A DNA stretch of 64,000 nt from Fen-1258 sp964441505 (GTDB lineage: Bacteria > Bacteroidota > Ignavibacteria > Ignavibacteriales > Melioribacteraceae): assembly GCA_964441505.1 (NCBI GenBank), contig CAYTUV010000019.1, positions 6,375-70,374 of the forward strand, written 5' to 3'. The stretch's first letter is position 1; each line of letters opens with the position of its first letter. The notes beneath the pieces are model-generated. The model was not told the origin of the DNA and did not search any database. It worked only from the letters and a program-made list of their open reading frames with translations. Shown in pieces: positions 42,926-52,800 of this stretch. The position numbers were made by a program, and so were the translations under genes.

Positions 42926-43674
42926 AATCGTACATCCATTCCTTTTGAGTGTAAATATTGTTTCAAATCTTTTATAGACAATTCTTCATCATGGAAAAGA
43001 CTAGCAGCCAGACATGCATCAACGCCGATATTGAAAGCATCGAGAAAATGTTTACTTTCCCCTGCACCACCGGAGACAATCACCGGTATGGTAACATTTT
43101 GAAGAACTTGTTCGAGAAATTCCAGATCATAACCTTTTTTAGTGCCGTCATGGTCCATAGATGTAAGCAGAATTTCCCCCGCTCCTAACTCCGCAACTTT
43201 TTTACACCATGCTAAACCTTCAAAATCAGTTTCCTCTTTTCCCCCATTAATAAATATTTTTTTAATTGATCCGACTCTTTTCACATCAACAGCCGCGACT
43301 ACTGCCTGGCTTCCAAATCGTTTGGCAGCTTCTGATATCAGAGAAGGATTATTCACGATTGATGTGTTAAGAGATACCTTGTCAGCCCCGGCTCGTAATA
43401 ATGATTCGATATCAGATAATTCGGAAATACCTCCGCCAACAGTAAATGGAATTCTTATAACTTTTGCGACTTCTTTGACCAGTTCGAGCAGAGTCTTTCT
43501 TTTTTCTATTGAAGCGGTGATGTCAAGAAATACAAGTTCATCGGCGCTCTCCTCATAATATCTTTGAGCCAGTTCAACTGCTGAACCCGCATGACGAAGT
43601 TCAACAAAATTGACACCTTTGACAACCTGCCCGTTTAAAACGTCTAGACACGGAATAATTCTTTTACTTACCAA
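42922..43674 (-). CDS. hisF: Imidazole glycerol phosphate synthase cyclase subunit
   Basis: This TIM-barrel cyclase uses ammonia from HisH to make imidazole glycerol phosphate. The 250 residues begin MVSKRIIPCLDVLNGQ with catalytic Asp11; the second catalytic Asp is in VAAVDVKR. FTVGGGISELSD and ILLTSMDHDGTKKG carry the phosphate-binding loops. The start overlaps hisA by 11 nt. The length is normal. Confidence 0.96.
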   Translation of the reverse strand: MVSKRIIPCLDVLNGQVVKGVNFVELRHAGSAVELAQRYYEESADELVFLDITASIEKRKTLLELVKEVAKVIRIPFTVGGGISELSDIESLLRAGADKVSLNTSIVNNPSLISEAAKRFGSQAVVAAVDVKRVGSIKKIFINGGKEETDFEGLAWCKKVAELGAGEILLTSMDHDGTKKGYDLEFLEQVLQNVTIPVIVSGGAGESKHFLDAFNIGVDACLAASLFHDEELSIKDLKQYLHSKGMDVRL

Positions 43675-44383
43675 ACTTTGCCAGCTCCCTTAAATCAATT
43701 TTGTTTTCGTAGATTGCCTTGCCCACTACAACAGCATCACAATTCATTTCAGTAAGACCATCAAAATCGCTCATTCCCTTGATACCGCCGGAAGCAATTA
43801 TGAATATCTCTGGAAATGCCTCTTTCAACCCTCTATAAAGCCTCAGGTTCGGACCTTCCAGCATACCGTCCTTATCGATGTCGGTGATGAGGAAATTATT
43901 TAATCCGTATCCAATACATTGGTTGATATAGGCACTTATTTCAAGACTGGTATTCTCTTTCCATCCCCGTTCAACAACTTCACCCTTTTGAGTGTCGGCA
44001 GCTATTATGATTTTATCTAGTGGAATAGTTTGAAGCACTTTTTCGAACTCAGCTTTATTTACAAATGGAAGTGATCCGATAATAACTTTATTCACGCCAA
44101 GTGAGAAGAGATGTAGAATATCTTCAGTGCTTCTGATTCCTCCACCGAACTGGATTTTCAATTTTGTATTCTGTTTTATCTCTTCAAGTTTTTTGAATGT
44201 TGAGATCTCTCCGTCTTTCGCACCGGATAAATCAACAATATGAATCCATTCAAAACCAAATTCATCATAGATTTTGATCTGATCCAACGGATTTTCGAAA
44301 TAACTTTTTGCCGTGGCGAAATCCCCTTTTTGAAGCCGGACAGCTTTTCCGTCAAGTATGTCTATTGCTGGTATAATTAACAT
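43664..44383 (-). CDS. hisA: ProFAR isomerase
   Basis: This enzyme isomerises the aminoaldose to the aminoketose in histidine synthesis. The 239-residue TIM-barrel has IPAIDILDGKAVRLQKGD (Asp8), IQFGGGIRSTEDI, IIAADTQKGEV, LITDIDKDGMLEGPN and ASGGIKGMSD. Both catalytic Asp residues are present. It is not the PriA type, because a separate trpF exists. The start overlaps hisH by 7 nt. Confidence 0.96.
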   Translation of the reverse strand: MLIIPAIDILDGKAVRLQKGDFATAKSYFENPLDQIKIYDEFGFEWIHIVDLSGAKDGEISTFKKLEEIKQNTKLKIQFGGGIRSTEDILHLFSLGVNKVIIGSLPFVNKAEFEKVLQTIPLDKIIIAADTQKGEVVERGWKENTSLEISAYINQCIGYGLNNFLITDIDKDGMLEGPNLRLYRGLKEAFPEIFIIASGGIKGMSDFDGLTEMNCDAVVVGKAIYENKIDLRELAKFGK

Positions 44384-44964
44384 AATTCCACAAAGTTTTT
44401 AATTAATTGAATTCCGGCTTGACCGGATTTTTCCGGATGAAACTGCACTCCGTAGTAATTCTCCTTCTCCATCGAGGCTGTAAAATCAACTCCATAATTA
44501 CAGATTGAGGTTGTCTGTTCATTAACAGGTACATAATATGAATTTGCAAAATAGAAATGCTCTCCGTCTATAATTCCAGCGAATAGTTTTGAAAACTTTG
44601 AATGATTCACCCGGTTCCATCCCATATGCGGGACTTTCACTTTTGTATTATCAAACTTGTCTGTATCGACCGGGAATATGCAAAGACCCATCACGTTTCC
44701 CTCTTTCGATTTTTCACACATAAGCTGCATGCCAAGGCAAATTCCGAGAATCGGTTTTTTATTTACCCGAAGCATGGTGAACAGATTGGTCATGTGAAGT
44801 CTTTTTATGGCGAACGATGCTTCACCTACACCGGGAAATATTATTTTCGATGCACTCACTAAATCACCTTCTCGATTCGTAATTACATATTCACATTTCA
44901 GTTCATCAAGAACATTTGCAACTGATGCAGTATTCCCAGCGCCATAATCTATCAGTGCAATCAT
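44377..44964 (-). CDS. hisH: Imidazole glycerol phosphate synthase glutaminase subunit
   Basis: This class I glutamine amidotransferase, 195 residues, pairs with HisF. It contains IALIDYGAGNTASV at the start, the nucleophile Cys in ILGICLGMQLM and the His/Glu in GVQFHPEKSG. It is coupled to hisB by a 4-nt overlap. All catalytic residues are intact. Confidence 0.96.
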   Translation of the reverse strand: MIALIDYGAGNTASVANVLDELKCEYVITNREGDLVSASKIIFPGVGEASFAIKRLHMTNLFTMLRVNKKPILGICLGMQLMCEKSKEGNVMGLCIFPVDTDKFDNTKVKVPHMGWNRVNHSKFSKLFAGIIDGEHFYFANSYYVPVNEQTTSICNYGVDFTASMEKENYYGVQFHPEKSGQAGIQLIKNFVELC

Positions 44965-45566
44965 ATCAATCCTTTTGTTGAAGGTAAACTACCCATATTT
45001 CTGGAATCAAATTTAAAAGCATTGTTCAATGCCCTCGCGAACGCTTTAAATATTGCTTCTGCTTTATGATGATCGTTCTCTCCCTGCGCTTTTATATGAA
45101 TATTCGCACGTAGACCGATTGACAATCCTCTGAAAAACTCTTTGAATAATTCAGTCGGAAATTCACCAACCTTGTCACGCTTAAATTTACAGTCAAATGA
45201 TAAGTAAGAACGCCCGCCAAGATCAATAGCACATTGTGCAAGGGCATCATCCATCGGCAACATGAAACCAAACCGTTCAATGCCTTTGCGGTCTCCAAGC
45301 GCTATGCTTAGAGCCTCACCCAAAGCTATTCCCACATCCTCTACGCTATGATGCTCATCTATGTACAAATCACCTCTAACTTTAATTTCCAAATATATAT
45401 TCGAATGTTTTGCCAATTGTTCAAGCATATGATCGAAAAAACCGATTCCGGTTTTAATCCTGGATTTACCTGGAAGATCCAGATCTAATTTTATCTTGAT
45501 ATCTGTTTCGTTCGTTTTTCTGTTATGAACCGCTTTACGTAATATTTTAGCATCATTCTTTTTCAT
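44961..45566 (-). CDS. hisB: Imidazoleglycerol-phosphate dehydratase
   Basis: This 201-residue manganese-dependent dehydratase has the paired metal motifs DEHHSVEDVGIALGEAL and ENDHHKAEAIFKAFARAL. IGFFDHMLEQLAKHS is the other conserved block. It has only the dehydratase part; the histidinol-phosphatase domain of the E. coli fusion is absent, and no separate phosphatase is in the operon. It overlaps hisC by 4 nt. Confidence 0.96.
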   Translation of the reverse strand: MKKNDAKILRKAVHNRKTNETDIKIKLDLDLPGKSRIKTGIGFFDHMLEQLAKHSNIYLEIKVRGDLYIDEHHSVEDVGIALGEALSIALGDRKGIERFGFMLPMDDALAQCAIDLGGRSYLSFDCKFKRDKVGEFPTELFKEFFRGLSIGLRANIHIKAQGENDHHKAEAIFKAFARALNNAFKFDSRNMGSLPSTKGLI

Positions 45567-46606
45567 AGTATAATCCGTAATTCACTTAAAAATTTTTCAT
45601 TTTGCTCACGGTTTCCAACCGAGACTCTCAAACAATTTTTTACCTGATTACTCCGATCGCGTATTATTATTCCTTTTTCAGTCAACCTACGGTAAACGGT
45701 AAAAGGTTCGTCGCATTCAAATAGGATGAAATTACTTTCCGACGGATATATTTTTTTAATTCCGGTAATTTTTCTCAACTCACCAGCGAGAAATTCTCTT
45801 TCCTCTTTTATCTGTTTCACAAATTTATCCTTTTGCGCGGAATTTTTTATCGCTTTTATTACAACTTCCGATGTTAATTTATTGATGTTGTACGGTGATT
45901 TGATTTTATATAGCAAATTCACGATCTGTGCTGAGGCCACACAGTAACCGCATCGAACTCCGGCAAGACCCCATGCTTTTGAAAATGTTCTCAGCATTAC
46001 GATGTTTGGATTTTTTTGAATTGAATTCAGCGGAATCGATTCATTTGCAAATTCAGTGTAAGCCTCATCAGCAATAACAATACCGTTAAATTTATTTGCC
46101 AGTTCTAAGATTGATGCGGAGTTAATCACATTTGCGGTTGGATTGTTCGGCGAACAAACAAAAATAAGCTTTGTCATTGGCGTTACAGCCCTGAGAGTTT
46201 TTTCAAGATCAATCTGGAACGATTCATCTAGCATTACATTTATCGCCCGGACATCATTAACGTCGCAGACTACTCTGTACATTCCGTAAGTTGGTTCCAA
46301 TATGATTGTATTATCGACTTTGGGTTCGCAAAATATTCTCACCAAAAGATCAATGATTTCATCCGAGCCTACGCCTATGAACAGATTTTCCTTACCAACA
46401 AATAAATATTTACCCAATTCATCTCTCAAACTATTATGAAAAGGATCTGGATACCGGTTCAATTCAATCTGATATTCTTCACCAGCAACGGATCCGAAAC
46501 TGTTTTCATTTGCATCCATAAGAATTCCATTCAGATAATCACCCCGCGCCGATGTATACGGTTTCAGTTTCAGAATATTCCCACGAACAAGTGATTCAAT
46601 TTTCAT
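45563..46606 (-). CDS. hisC: Histidinol-phosphate aminotransferase
   Basis: This PLP enzyme, 347 residues, converts imidazole acetol phosphate to histidinol phosphate. It shows DANENSFGS, the cofactor loop GVGSDEIIDLL, SPNNPTANVI, DEAYTEF and the Schiff-base Lys in TFSKAWGLAGVRCGY. It overlaps hisD by 11 nt. The position after hisD is the normal order for this operon type. Confidence 0.96.
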   Translation of the reverse strand: MKIESLVRGNILKLKPYTSARGDYLNGILMDANENSFGSVAGEEYQIELNRYPDPFHNSLRDELGKYLFVGKENLFIGVGSDEIIDLLVRIFCEPKVDNTIILEPTYGMYRVVCDVNDVRAINVMLDESFQIDLEKTLRAVTPMTKLIFVCSPNNPTANVINSASILELANKFNGIVIADEAYTEFANESIPLNSIQKNPNIVMLRTFSKAWGLAGVRCGYCVASAQIVNLLYKIKSPYNINKLTSEVVIKAIKNSAQKDKFVKQIKEEREFLAGELRKITGIKKIYPSESNFILFECDEPFTVYRRLTEKGIIIRDRSNQVKNCLRVSVGNREQNEKFLSELRIIL

Positions 46607-47885
46607 TTTTCAACCTCACATTTATTGCATTAGCGTGTGCATCCAATTTCTCCAGAGACGCCATTTTAATGACTGTTGAGGCAATGTTCTGAAGACCTTT
46701 TTTACTGACTTTTTGAAAAGTAACCGATTTCATAAATGACTCGACTGATATCCCCCCGAATGAACGCGCATAGCCATACGTCGGTAGAGAATGATTCGTT
46801 CCGGAAGCATAATCTCCAATGCTTTCCGCTGATAAATTTCCCCAGAACACCGAACCTGCATTCGTAATTTTTCCCCTGTACCGTTCAGCATTTTTAACAT
46901 TTACAATAAGATGTTCCGGCGCGTAAATATTGCTGAGATTGATTGCTTCATCAATTGAGCGCACTAATAATACAGATGAGTGAGCTAGTGCACCTTCTAT
47001 GAATTCCGTTCTTAATAAATATTTCTTCTGCCTTGCGATCTCTTTCTGTACTTCAGTAACAATTTTCCCGTTTGTCGTAAGTAATATCGCTTGAGAATCT
47101 TTGCCATGTTCAGCCTGTGAAAGGATATCCGCTGCTATGTAAGTTGGATTTGCATAGTCATCAGCAATAATCAATACTTCACTTGGTCCTGCAGGCATGT
47201 CAATCGCACAACCTTCAGTATCTATACTGACCAGACTTTTGGCCGCTGTAACATATTGATTGCCCGGTCCGAAGATTTTATCAACTTTTTTGAGAGATTT
47301 ATCGCCATATGCTAAAAGAGCAATTCCATGAGCTCCGCCTATTTTATAAAATTCCTTAACTCCGCATAGCTTGGCCGCAAAGAGAACTGCATTGCTGATT
47401 ACATTTTGTGTGGGTGATATTGCTGTAACTCTTTTACAACCTGCCAGCAATGCAGGAATACCTAACATGAGTAATGTTGATGGCAAGACCGCCGTTCCGC
47501 CCGGGACATATAAACCAACATTTTCGATCGGACGGAATTCTCTAGAGCATTTTACACCGGGCATGGTTTCAATCGAATAATCAGATGGGTACTGCTTACT
47601 ATGGAATTTCTCAATGTTCTTTGCTGCAATCATCATTGCTTTCTTCGAGTCAACATCAAGAAGCCGTTCTGCTTTGTCCAATTCCATTTTAGATACAAGC
47701 AGATTTTCTCCTTCAAATCCATCAAACTTTGTTGCGTATTTTAAGGCCGCCCTAAGTCCATTTTGTTTTACATCTTCAACAATTGGTTTTACAGTCTTCA
47801 TAATCTTTTTTGAATCCGATGCCGGACGGGAAAAGATTCTGAGTAATTTTTCCTGCGATATTTTTTCTGTTGAATTGAATTTCAT
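46596..47885 (-). CDS. hisD: Histidinol dehydrogenase
   Basis: This zinc enzyme, 429 residues, carries out the last two oxidations to histidine. It contains YVPGGTAVLPSTLLMLGIPA, FGPGNQYVTAAKSLV, IDMPAGPSEVLIIAD, QAEHGKDSQAILLT and APEHLIVN, with the catalytic His/Glu pairs. It overlaps hisG by 4 nt (ATGA). The length and all motifs are normal. Confidence 0.97.
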   Translation of the reverse strand: MKFNSTEKISQEKLLRIFSRPASDSKKIMKTVKPIVEDVKQNGLRAALKYATKFDGFEGENLLVSKMELDKAERLLDVDSKKAMMIAAKNIEKFHSKQYPSDYSIETMPGVKCSREFRPIENVGLYVPGGTAVLPSTLLMLGIPALLAGCKRVTAISPTQNVISNAVLFAAKLCGVKEFYKIGGAHGIALLAYGDKSLKKVDKIFGPGNQYVTAAKSLVSIDTEGCAIDMPAGPSEVLIIADDYANPTYIAADILSQAEHGKDSQAILLTTNGKIVTEVQKEIARQKKYLLRTEFIEGALAHSSVLLVRSIDEAINLSNIYAPEHLIVNVKNAERYRGKITNAGSVFWGNLSAESIGDYASGTNHSLPTYGYARSFGGISVESFMKSVTFQKVSKKGLQNIASTVIKMASLEKLDAHANAINVRLKNEN

Positions 47886-48748
47886 AGTATCATGTTCTCT
47901 ATTGGAATTAATAATATTCCGGATGCCCCGGCGTTCATTAGGTCTTCCTGAATTTCCCAGAATTTGTCAGAAGGTATCACAGCATGAATCGCAAGCATCT
48001 TATCATTAGCCAGCGGCAGAATAGTTGGACTGCTAAGTGACGGTATGATCTCGCGAATTATTGCAAGTGCCGCTTTAGGAATATTCATCATAAGGTATTT
48101 AGAGTTCTTTGCATTGAGTGCTGATTCTATTCTTGAGATCAGGTTTTTTAATTTCAGATATTTCTCCGGGTCATCGCCGATGTTTTTATTTCCAATCAGA
48201 ATCGATTGCGAATCGAAAACAGTGGTAAACTTTTTCAGCTTGTTCAGTTTGAGTGTATTGCCGGTTGATACAATATCGCAAATATAATCAGCAATTCCCA
48301 GTGAAGGTGCAATCTCAACCGAGCCGCTGATCTGAATAATTTTAGCGTCTATTTTATGATTGCGCAAAAAATTGGAAAGTATCTTTGGATAGGATGTAGC
48401 AATACGCTTTCCGTTAAGCTGGTCAAGTTCAGGTATGTTCCCTTCTTCTGGACCAGCCAGCATTAATCTGCATTTCCCATAATCAAGCTTTTTAATCAGA
48501 TCAACATCTGCCTCCTTCTCAATCACAACATCCTCACCGACAATTCCAATGTCGGCAACTCCATCCTGGACATATTCAGGAATGTCATCATCACGCAGAA
48601 AGAGAAGATCAAGATCATAATTTCGGGCTGATACAATAAGCCTGTCTTTATAATCCTCTATATCCAGTCCGCATGTTCTGAGCAACTGAAGTGATTTTTC
48701 GGTAAGCCTTCCGCTTTTTTGAATAGCTAGTTTCAAATTTCCGTTCAT
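47882..48748 (-). CDS. hisG: ATP phosphoribosyltransferase (long form)
   Basis: This enzyme catalyses the first step, ATP + PRPP. The 288-residue long form has a catalytic two-domain core (KLAIQKSGRLTEKSLQLL; ADIGIVGEDVV; YICDIVSTGNTLKLN for PRPP). A C-terminal regulatory domain (about residue 215 on) gives histidine feedback inhibition without HisZ. It is the first structural gene of the operon. AAGGAG precedes the ATG, and the attenuator terminator lies directly upstream. Confidence 0.96.
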   Translation of the reverse strand: MNGNLKLAIQKSGRLTEKSLQLLRTCGLDIEDYKDRLIVSARNYDLDLLFLRDDDIPEYVQDGVADIGIVGEDVVIEKEADVDLIKKLDYGKCRLMLAGPEEGNIPELDQLNGKRIATSYPKILSNFLRNHKIDAKIIQISGSVEIAPSLGIADYICDIVSTGNTLKLNKLKKFTTVFDSQSILIGNKNIGDDPEKYLKLKNLISRIESALNAKNSKYLMMNIPKAALAIIREIIPSLSSPTILPLANDKMLAIHAVIPSDKFWEIQEDLMNAGASGILLIPIENMIL

Positions 48749-48765
48749 AGTGTTCTCCTTTAAAA

Positions 48766-48790
48766 CAAAAAACCCCGTTGTAAGCGGGGT
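48766..48790 (-). terminator. his attenuator terminator
   Basis: On the - strand ACCCCG (48790-48785) pairs with CGGGGT (48777-48772) around a 7-nt loop and is followed by TTTTTT. It lies between the his leader peptide and hisG, 24 nt before the hisG ATG. Confidence 0.9.
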
Positions 48791-48817
48791 GTCATTTCAA
48801 ATTAATTTATAAATTAG

Positions 48818-48883
48818 TTATAGCACTCCGTGTTCCGTTATGAGGAAATGATGATGGTGATTATTATGGATTGCTGATAACAT
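48818..48883 (-). CDS. hisL: his operon leader peptide (attenuator)
   Basis: The 21-residue peptide MLSAIHNNHHHHFLITEHGV(L) contains four consecutive His codons and six in all. It starts at 48883 and stops at 48818-48820. Stalling at the His codons when histidyl-tRNA is low would block the terminator at 48766-48790. Its place between a Bacteroidota-type promoter and hisG makes the assignment secure. It is too short for ordinary gene finding. Confidence 0.9.
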   Translation of the reverse strand: MLSAIHNNHHHHFLITEHGVL

Positions 48884-48909
48884 TTTCTTGTTTCTCTTAT
48901 TTTCTACCG

Positions 48910-48939
48910 CAAATATACTTTATCTGCCGTAATAGTCAA
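48910..48939 (-). promoter_or_regulatory. Bacteroidota-type promoter of the his operon
   Basis: On the - strand TTGACT (48939-48934) precedes TATATTTG (48917-48910), 16 nt between the hexamer and the -7 element (19 nt counted from the TTG), matching TTG-N-TAnnTTTG. The leader ATG is 26 nt downstream. It has the same architecture as the trp promoter. Confidence 0.75.
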
Positions 48940-49033
48940 ATTAATTTTTCTTACATGCCTGTGTTGAACAAGATTAGTTCATCTTTTTGAAGGTATTCAT
49001 ATATTGAAGTAAGAAAATTAAGATGAATGCTAA

Positions 49034-49873
49034 ATGCCGAATTGTTTTTTTGTTTCCGATATTCATGGTAAAACCGGACACTACGAGAAATTGTTTCAGA
49101 TAATTCTCGATGAAAAACCTCAAGCGCTTTTTCTTGGTGGCGATCTACTCCCCCATCATTATGCAGATAAGCGTTTTGTAAATGATTACCTCGTTCCGAA
49201 TTTAACTTCAATCAAACTGCAGATGTCGGAATCTTATCCCGAAATATTTTTGATTCTTGGTAATGATGACGCATGTTCTGAAGAACATTTCATAATAGCT
49301 GCTTCAGAGGAAAAACTTTTTCACTATATACATTTCAGTTCTTCGGAGTTTGCCAATAAAAAAATATTCGGTTATTCCTTTACCCCTCCATCCCCTTTCC
49401 TATTGAAGGATTGGGAGAAATATGATATTTCAAGATATACAGAGCATGGCTGCATTTCTCCTGAAGAAGGAAAGCGGACTGTTAATATTCCGGTAGAGGA
49501 GAAAAAATATTCCACCATAAAAAAAGATTTGGAGATTCTTTGCGGTGGCGAGGACATTTCAAACGCAATCTTTCTTTTTCACGGACCGCCATATCAAACC
49601 AATCTTGACCGTGCCGCTTTGGACAATAAAGTAATCGAGCATGCCCCGGTTGATGTTCACGTAGGTAGCATAGCTATAAAGCGGTTTATAGAGAAGAAAC
49701 AGCCTCACATTACTCTGCATGGACACATTCATGAATCTGCACGGATTACGGGAAGCTGGAGAGACAAAATAGGCAAGACCTATTGCTTCAGTGCTGCCCA
49801 TGATGGCCCTGAACTGGCCATCGTTAAATTTGATTCTGACAGACCTGAGGAAGCAGAAAGAATTCTTATTTAG
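49034..49873 (+). CDS. Calcineurin-like metallophosphoesterase
   Basis: This 279-residue cytoplasmic enzyme has all five metallophosphoesterase motifs: DIHG near the start, LGGDLLPHH, ILGNDD, FHGPPYQTN and HGHIHES, which bind a two-metal centre. No signal peptide is present. The insert between motifs 3 and 4 is longer than in small phosphodiesterases. The substrate is unknown; such single-domain enzymes cleave phosphodiesters or nucleotides. It diverges from the his operon and ends by overlapping the 3' end of the opposite-strand ATP-grasp gene by 4 nt. Confidence 0.85.
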   Translation: MPNCFFVSDIHGKTGHYEKLFQIILDEKPQALFLGGDLLPHHYADKRFVNDYLVPNLTSIKLQMSESYPEIFLILGNDDACSEEHFIIAASEEKLFHYIHFSSSEFANKKIFGYSFTPPSPFLLKDWEKYDISRYTEHGCISPEEGKRTVNIPVEEKKYSTIKKDLEILCGGEDISNAIFLFHGPPYQTNLDRAALDNKVIEHAPVDVHVGSIAIKRFIEKKQPHITLHGHIHESARITGSWRDKIGKTYCFSAAHDGPELAIVKFDSDRPEEAERILI

Positions 49874-52800
49874 ATATTTTTCTGTTTCATTTTTAATGGA
49901 CGGGCAGCATCAGTAACTGCACCAATTTTGGATGCGTAACTTGACTTGGATAGAATATCGTCATCCGAAACGTAATGTATATCGAGTATCCCCTGCGCTT
50001 TATAACCGGTGCGCAGATAATTCATTTCACTCAAAGCCAGACTCCATCCTTCAAACCAAAAGCTCAAGTCGCTGAGATCACATTTTTCTTTATCATAATG
50101 AACAATTAAATCGATGTCACTGCCAGGGCCGGAGACAGCATTTTTCGTACTTCCAAAGACATAAATTCCCTTTACAAAAAATCTCTCCGCATCTAATTCA
50201 GATGCTATTTTTTCTGCCATCTTCATTCTCCAGCGCCAGTGATCGCTCGGATTGTAATCGAAGATATCTTTGTGTTCCTGTTCAACAGCTACATCACTGG
50301 ATGGCGAACTTAAAATTCCAACTGCCTGTTCCTGATCTGAGTTCATCAATACTTTCAGAATTAATCCACCTGTTGATGCACCAACATCAATAACCTTCAC
50401 AATGTCTCTGATGTATTCAAACTCTGGGATTAGATCCGTAAGAATATTTTTTGATTCAGCGAAAAATCTTTCGTTAAAAATAATGCCCGGATCATCCGGA
50501 TATAAAGGCAGGTAGCGTATATTCGCTTCAACAAGATCCTGGAAAAAATGAGTACCAAAGGAAAGATCGGGTACATAATTTCCTTTTTTTCTTGCAACTT
50601 CAATTAGCATAGCTGTGTTGTTAATATCAGAGTATGTCACACTAACTCCTAGCTTAATATCTCCGCGACTTCCCCATCTTCCGGGTCCAATCAAAATAAA
50701 CTTTCTTTTAGGAAGCGTCTTATTAAGTCTGCTTACAGCGCGCCCTACCTGAAGCATTTTACTCCTTTCGGAGATCTCAGAATATTTTTGTGCGTCAACA
50801 TAAACTACATGAGTTATATCGGGCATTCTTCCATTTGAAACAAATCGGTGCGCTGTAAAAATAACTTTCTCCAACGGAACATCTTTTGGAATGACATCTG
50901 ATTTAGAATCACCGGTAAAACTTTGCGGTCTGCATTGAAGGAGATAAAAATCTTTGCCATCTGAGGCAAATTCAATATCCACAGGAGATTTTATTTTCAA
51001 CTGCAGTGTCTTCAGGATTGTATCTACACGTTTAAGGAAATTAGTTTTAGTAATCAGGCCGTCGAATGTTACAACAAATTCTTTGAACGGATCCCCTGCA
51101 TCCCATTCATTCGGCTGTCGGATCATTGTTCCGTCTATAACTGAAAAAATCTGTGTGAATAACGGGTACTCTGCACCATATTCCTTGAGCAAGTCGTTAA
51201 TAGGCATCGATTCGAATTCATTTGTCTTTAAATTTATCATGTCGACTTTTTTAGGTGAATAACGGAATAATTCTTCGGAAGTTACGTTCACTTTTAAATT
51301 TGGTTGACCGGGGGAAACTAGAACCGGAAAATCATCACCCAATCTGTCAACTGCTCTGGTTCCAAGTCCCGGTACAAGACGCAGCAATCCGTCTTCACGC
51401 TTAATTCTTGGTGACCATCTGAATTCATTATTGCTGAAGGCCACGCCTGCCAATGCCGGTAAAAAGTAGGAACCGATTTTCGTTCCAACAACTTCCTGGA
51501 TCATCACTCCCATCTCTTCATGAAAATCGAGCAATCCCCGCTCAGCGCGATATTCAATGGGGTCAGGGCTGAATGTTGATGCATATACTTCCGCAATGGC
51601 ATCCATCAGAGCAATCAACCGCTGCTGTTTTGTACCTTGATTGGCAAGGAACAAACTTTTGTATTTACCAGAGAAGGCAGCGCCTATCTGATCTTCAAGC
51701 AGACTTGAACTGCGTACAACAAGCGGCTGTTCACAAAGATCATCCAGAGCAACAGAAAGGCCCTTAATTATATCCTGAGGGAATTCGGAATTCTTGAAGA
51801 GTTGAACCACATGCGGATATTCTATTCGGACCTCTTCGATCTCTTTGTACTTCTGTTCAAGTACTTCTTCAAGATTGTTATGGCGCATAAAATATAAAAC
51901 ACCATCTGAAGTTAAATACCAGGTCTTTGGCGTTTTTATATCTTTTAGCAATTCATTCTGTTCGGCTTCTTTATTGAGAATATGTGAAGCTAAAAAGAGG
52001 CCTCCGCTTTTTCCGCCCAGTTTGCCGTGACTTCCAACCGGAAAAATCATTTTATCTATTAGCTTGTAGAAATCTGTCAACTTTACATATTCTTTTGCGA
52101 TTGAAATGTAATCAAGGTGATCAGTAAAGAATCTTCTTAAAAGAGAAACGCGCAATCCCTTGATTGTTGAAGGGGGCAGTTCAATTTTTTCAGCACTTAT
52201 GTGGAAATACTTACGGATTGCGTCTGCGATTTCGGAAAGTGATGTGTTCTGATTATCAACAACTTTAATGAGTACACTGGATTTATCTTCCTGAATCCAT
52301 TTTTGAATTTTAGTGAGAATGATTTCGTCCAGCAGATACTCATCGGCAAGCTTTAAGATAGTATCAACATACTGATCATAATTTGTAATCTTAGTAAATT
52401 TCATCGGTTTATTATCATCGTAATTTATTTCATCCTCACTTCCGCTCCGCCGAGACATATTAGCATGCTTCATAAGAATTTCAGCTTCTTCAATACCTTT
52501 CCAGCAAAGGAGATGGAGAGTTTTCCGCAGGAGACTCATAAATAAATTCGGATCGGTCTTACGAATCATATCAAGAACAATTTTCCATTCGCCTTTTGTA
52601 TGACCGTCAACCTGTTCGCGGACATTTCTGATTTCGTTAAATACGTTTTTCAGTTTATGATGAAGAATAAAGTGACCTAGTCGATCCGCAATAGTCGTCA
52701 GCAATTTTTTTTCTTCTTTCAAGAATGGACCGTAACCGCTATTTGCTGGAGGTACTTCCTCTAAGTAGTAAACAGCTATATTTCCAACCACTTTATCCTG

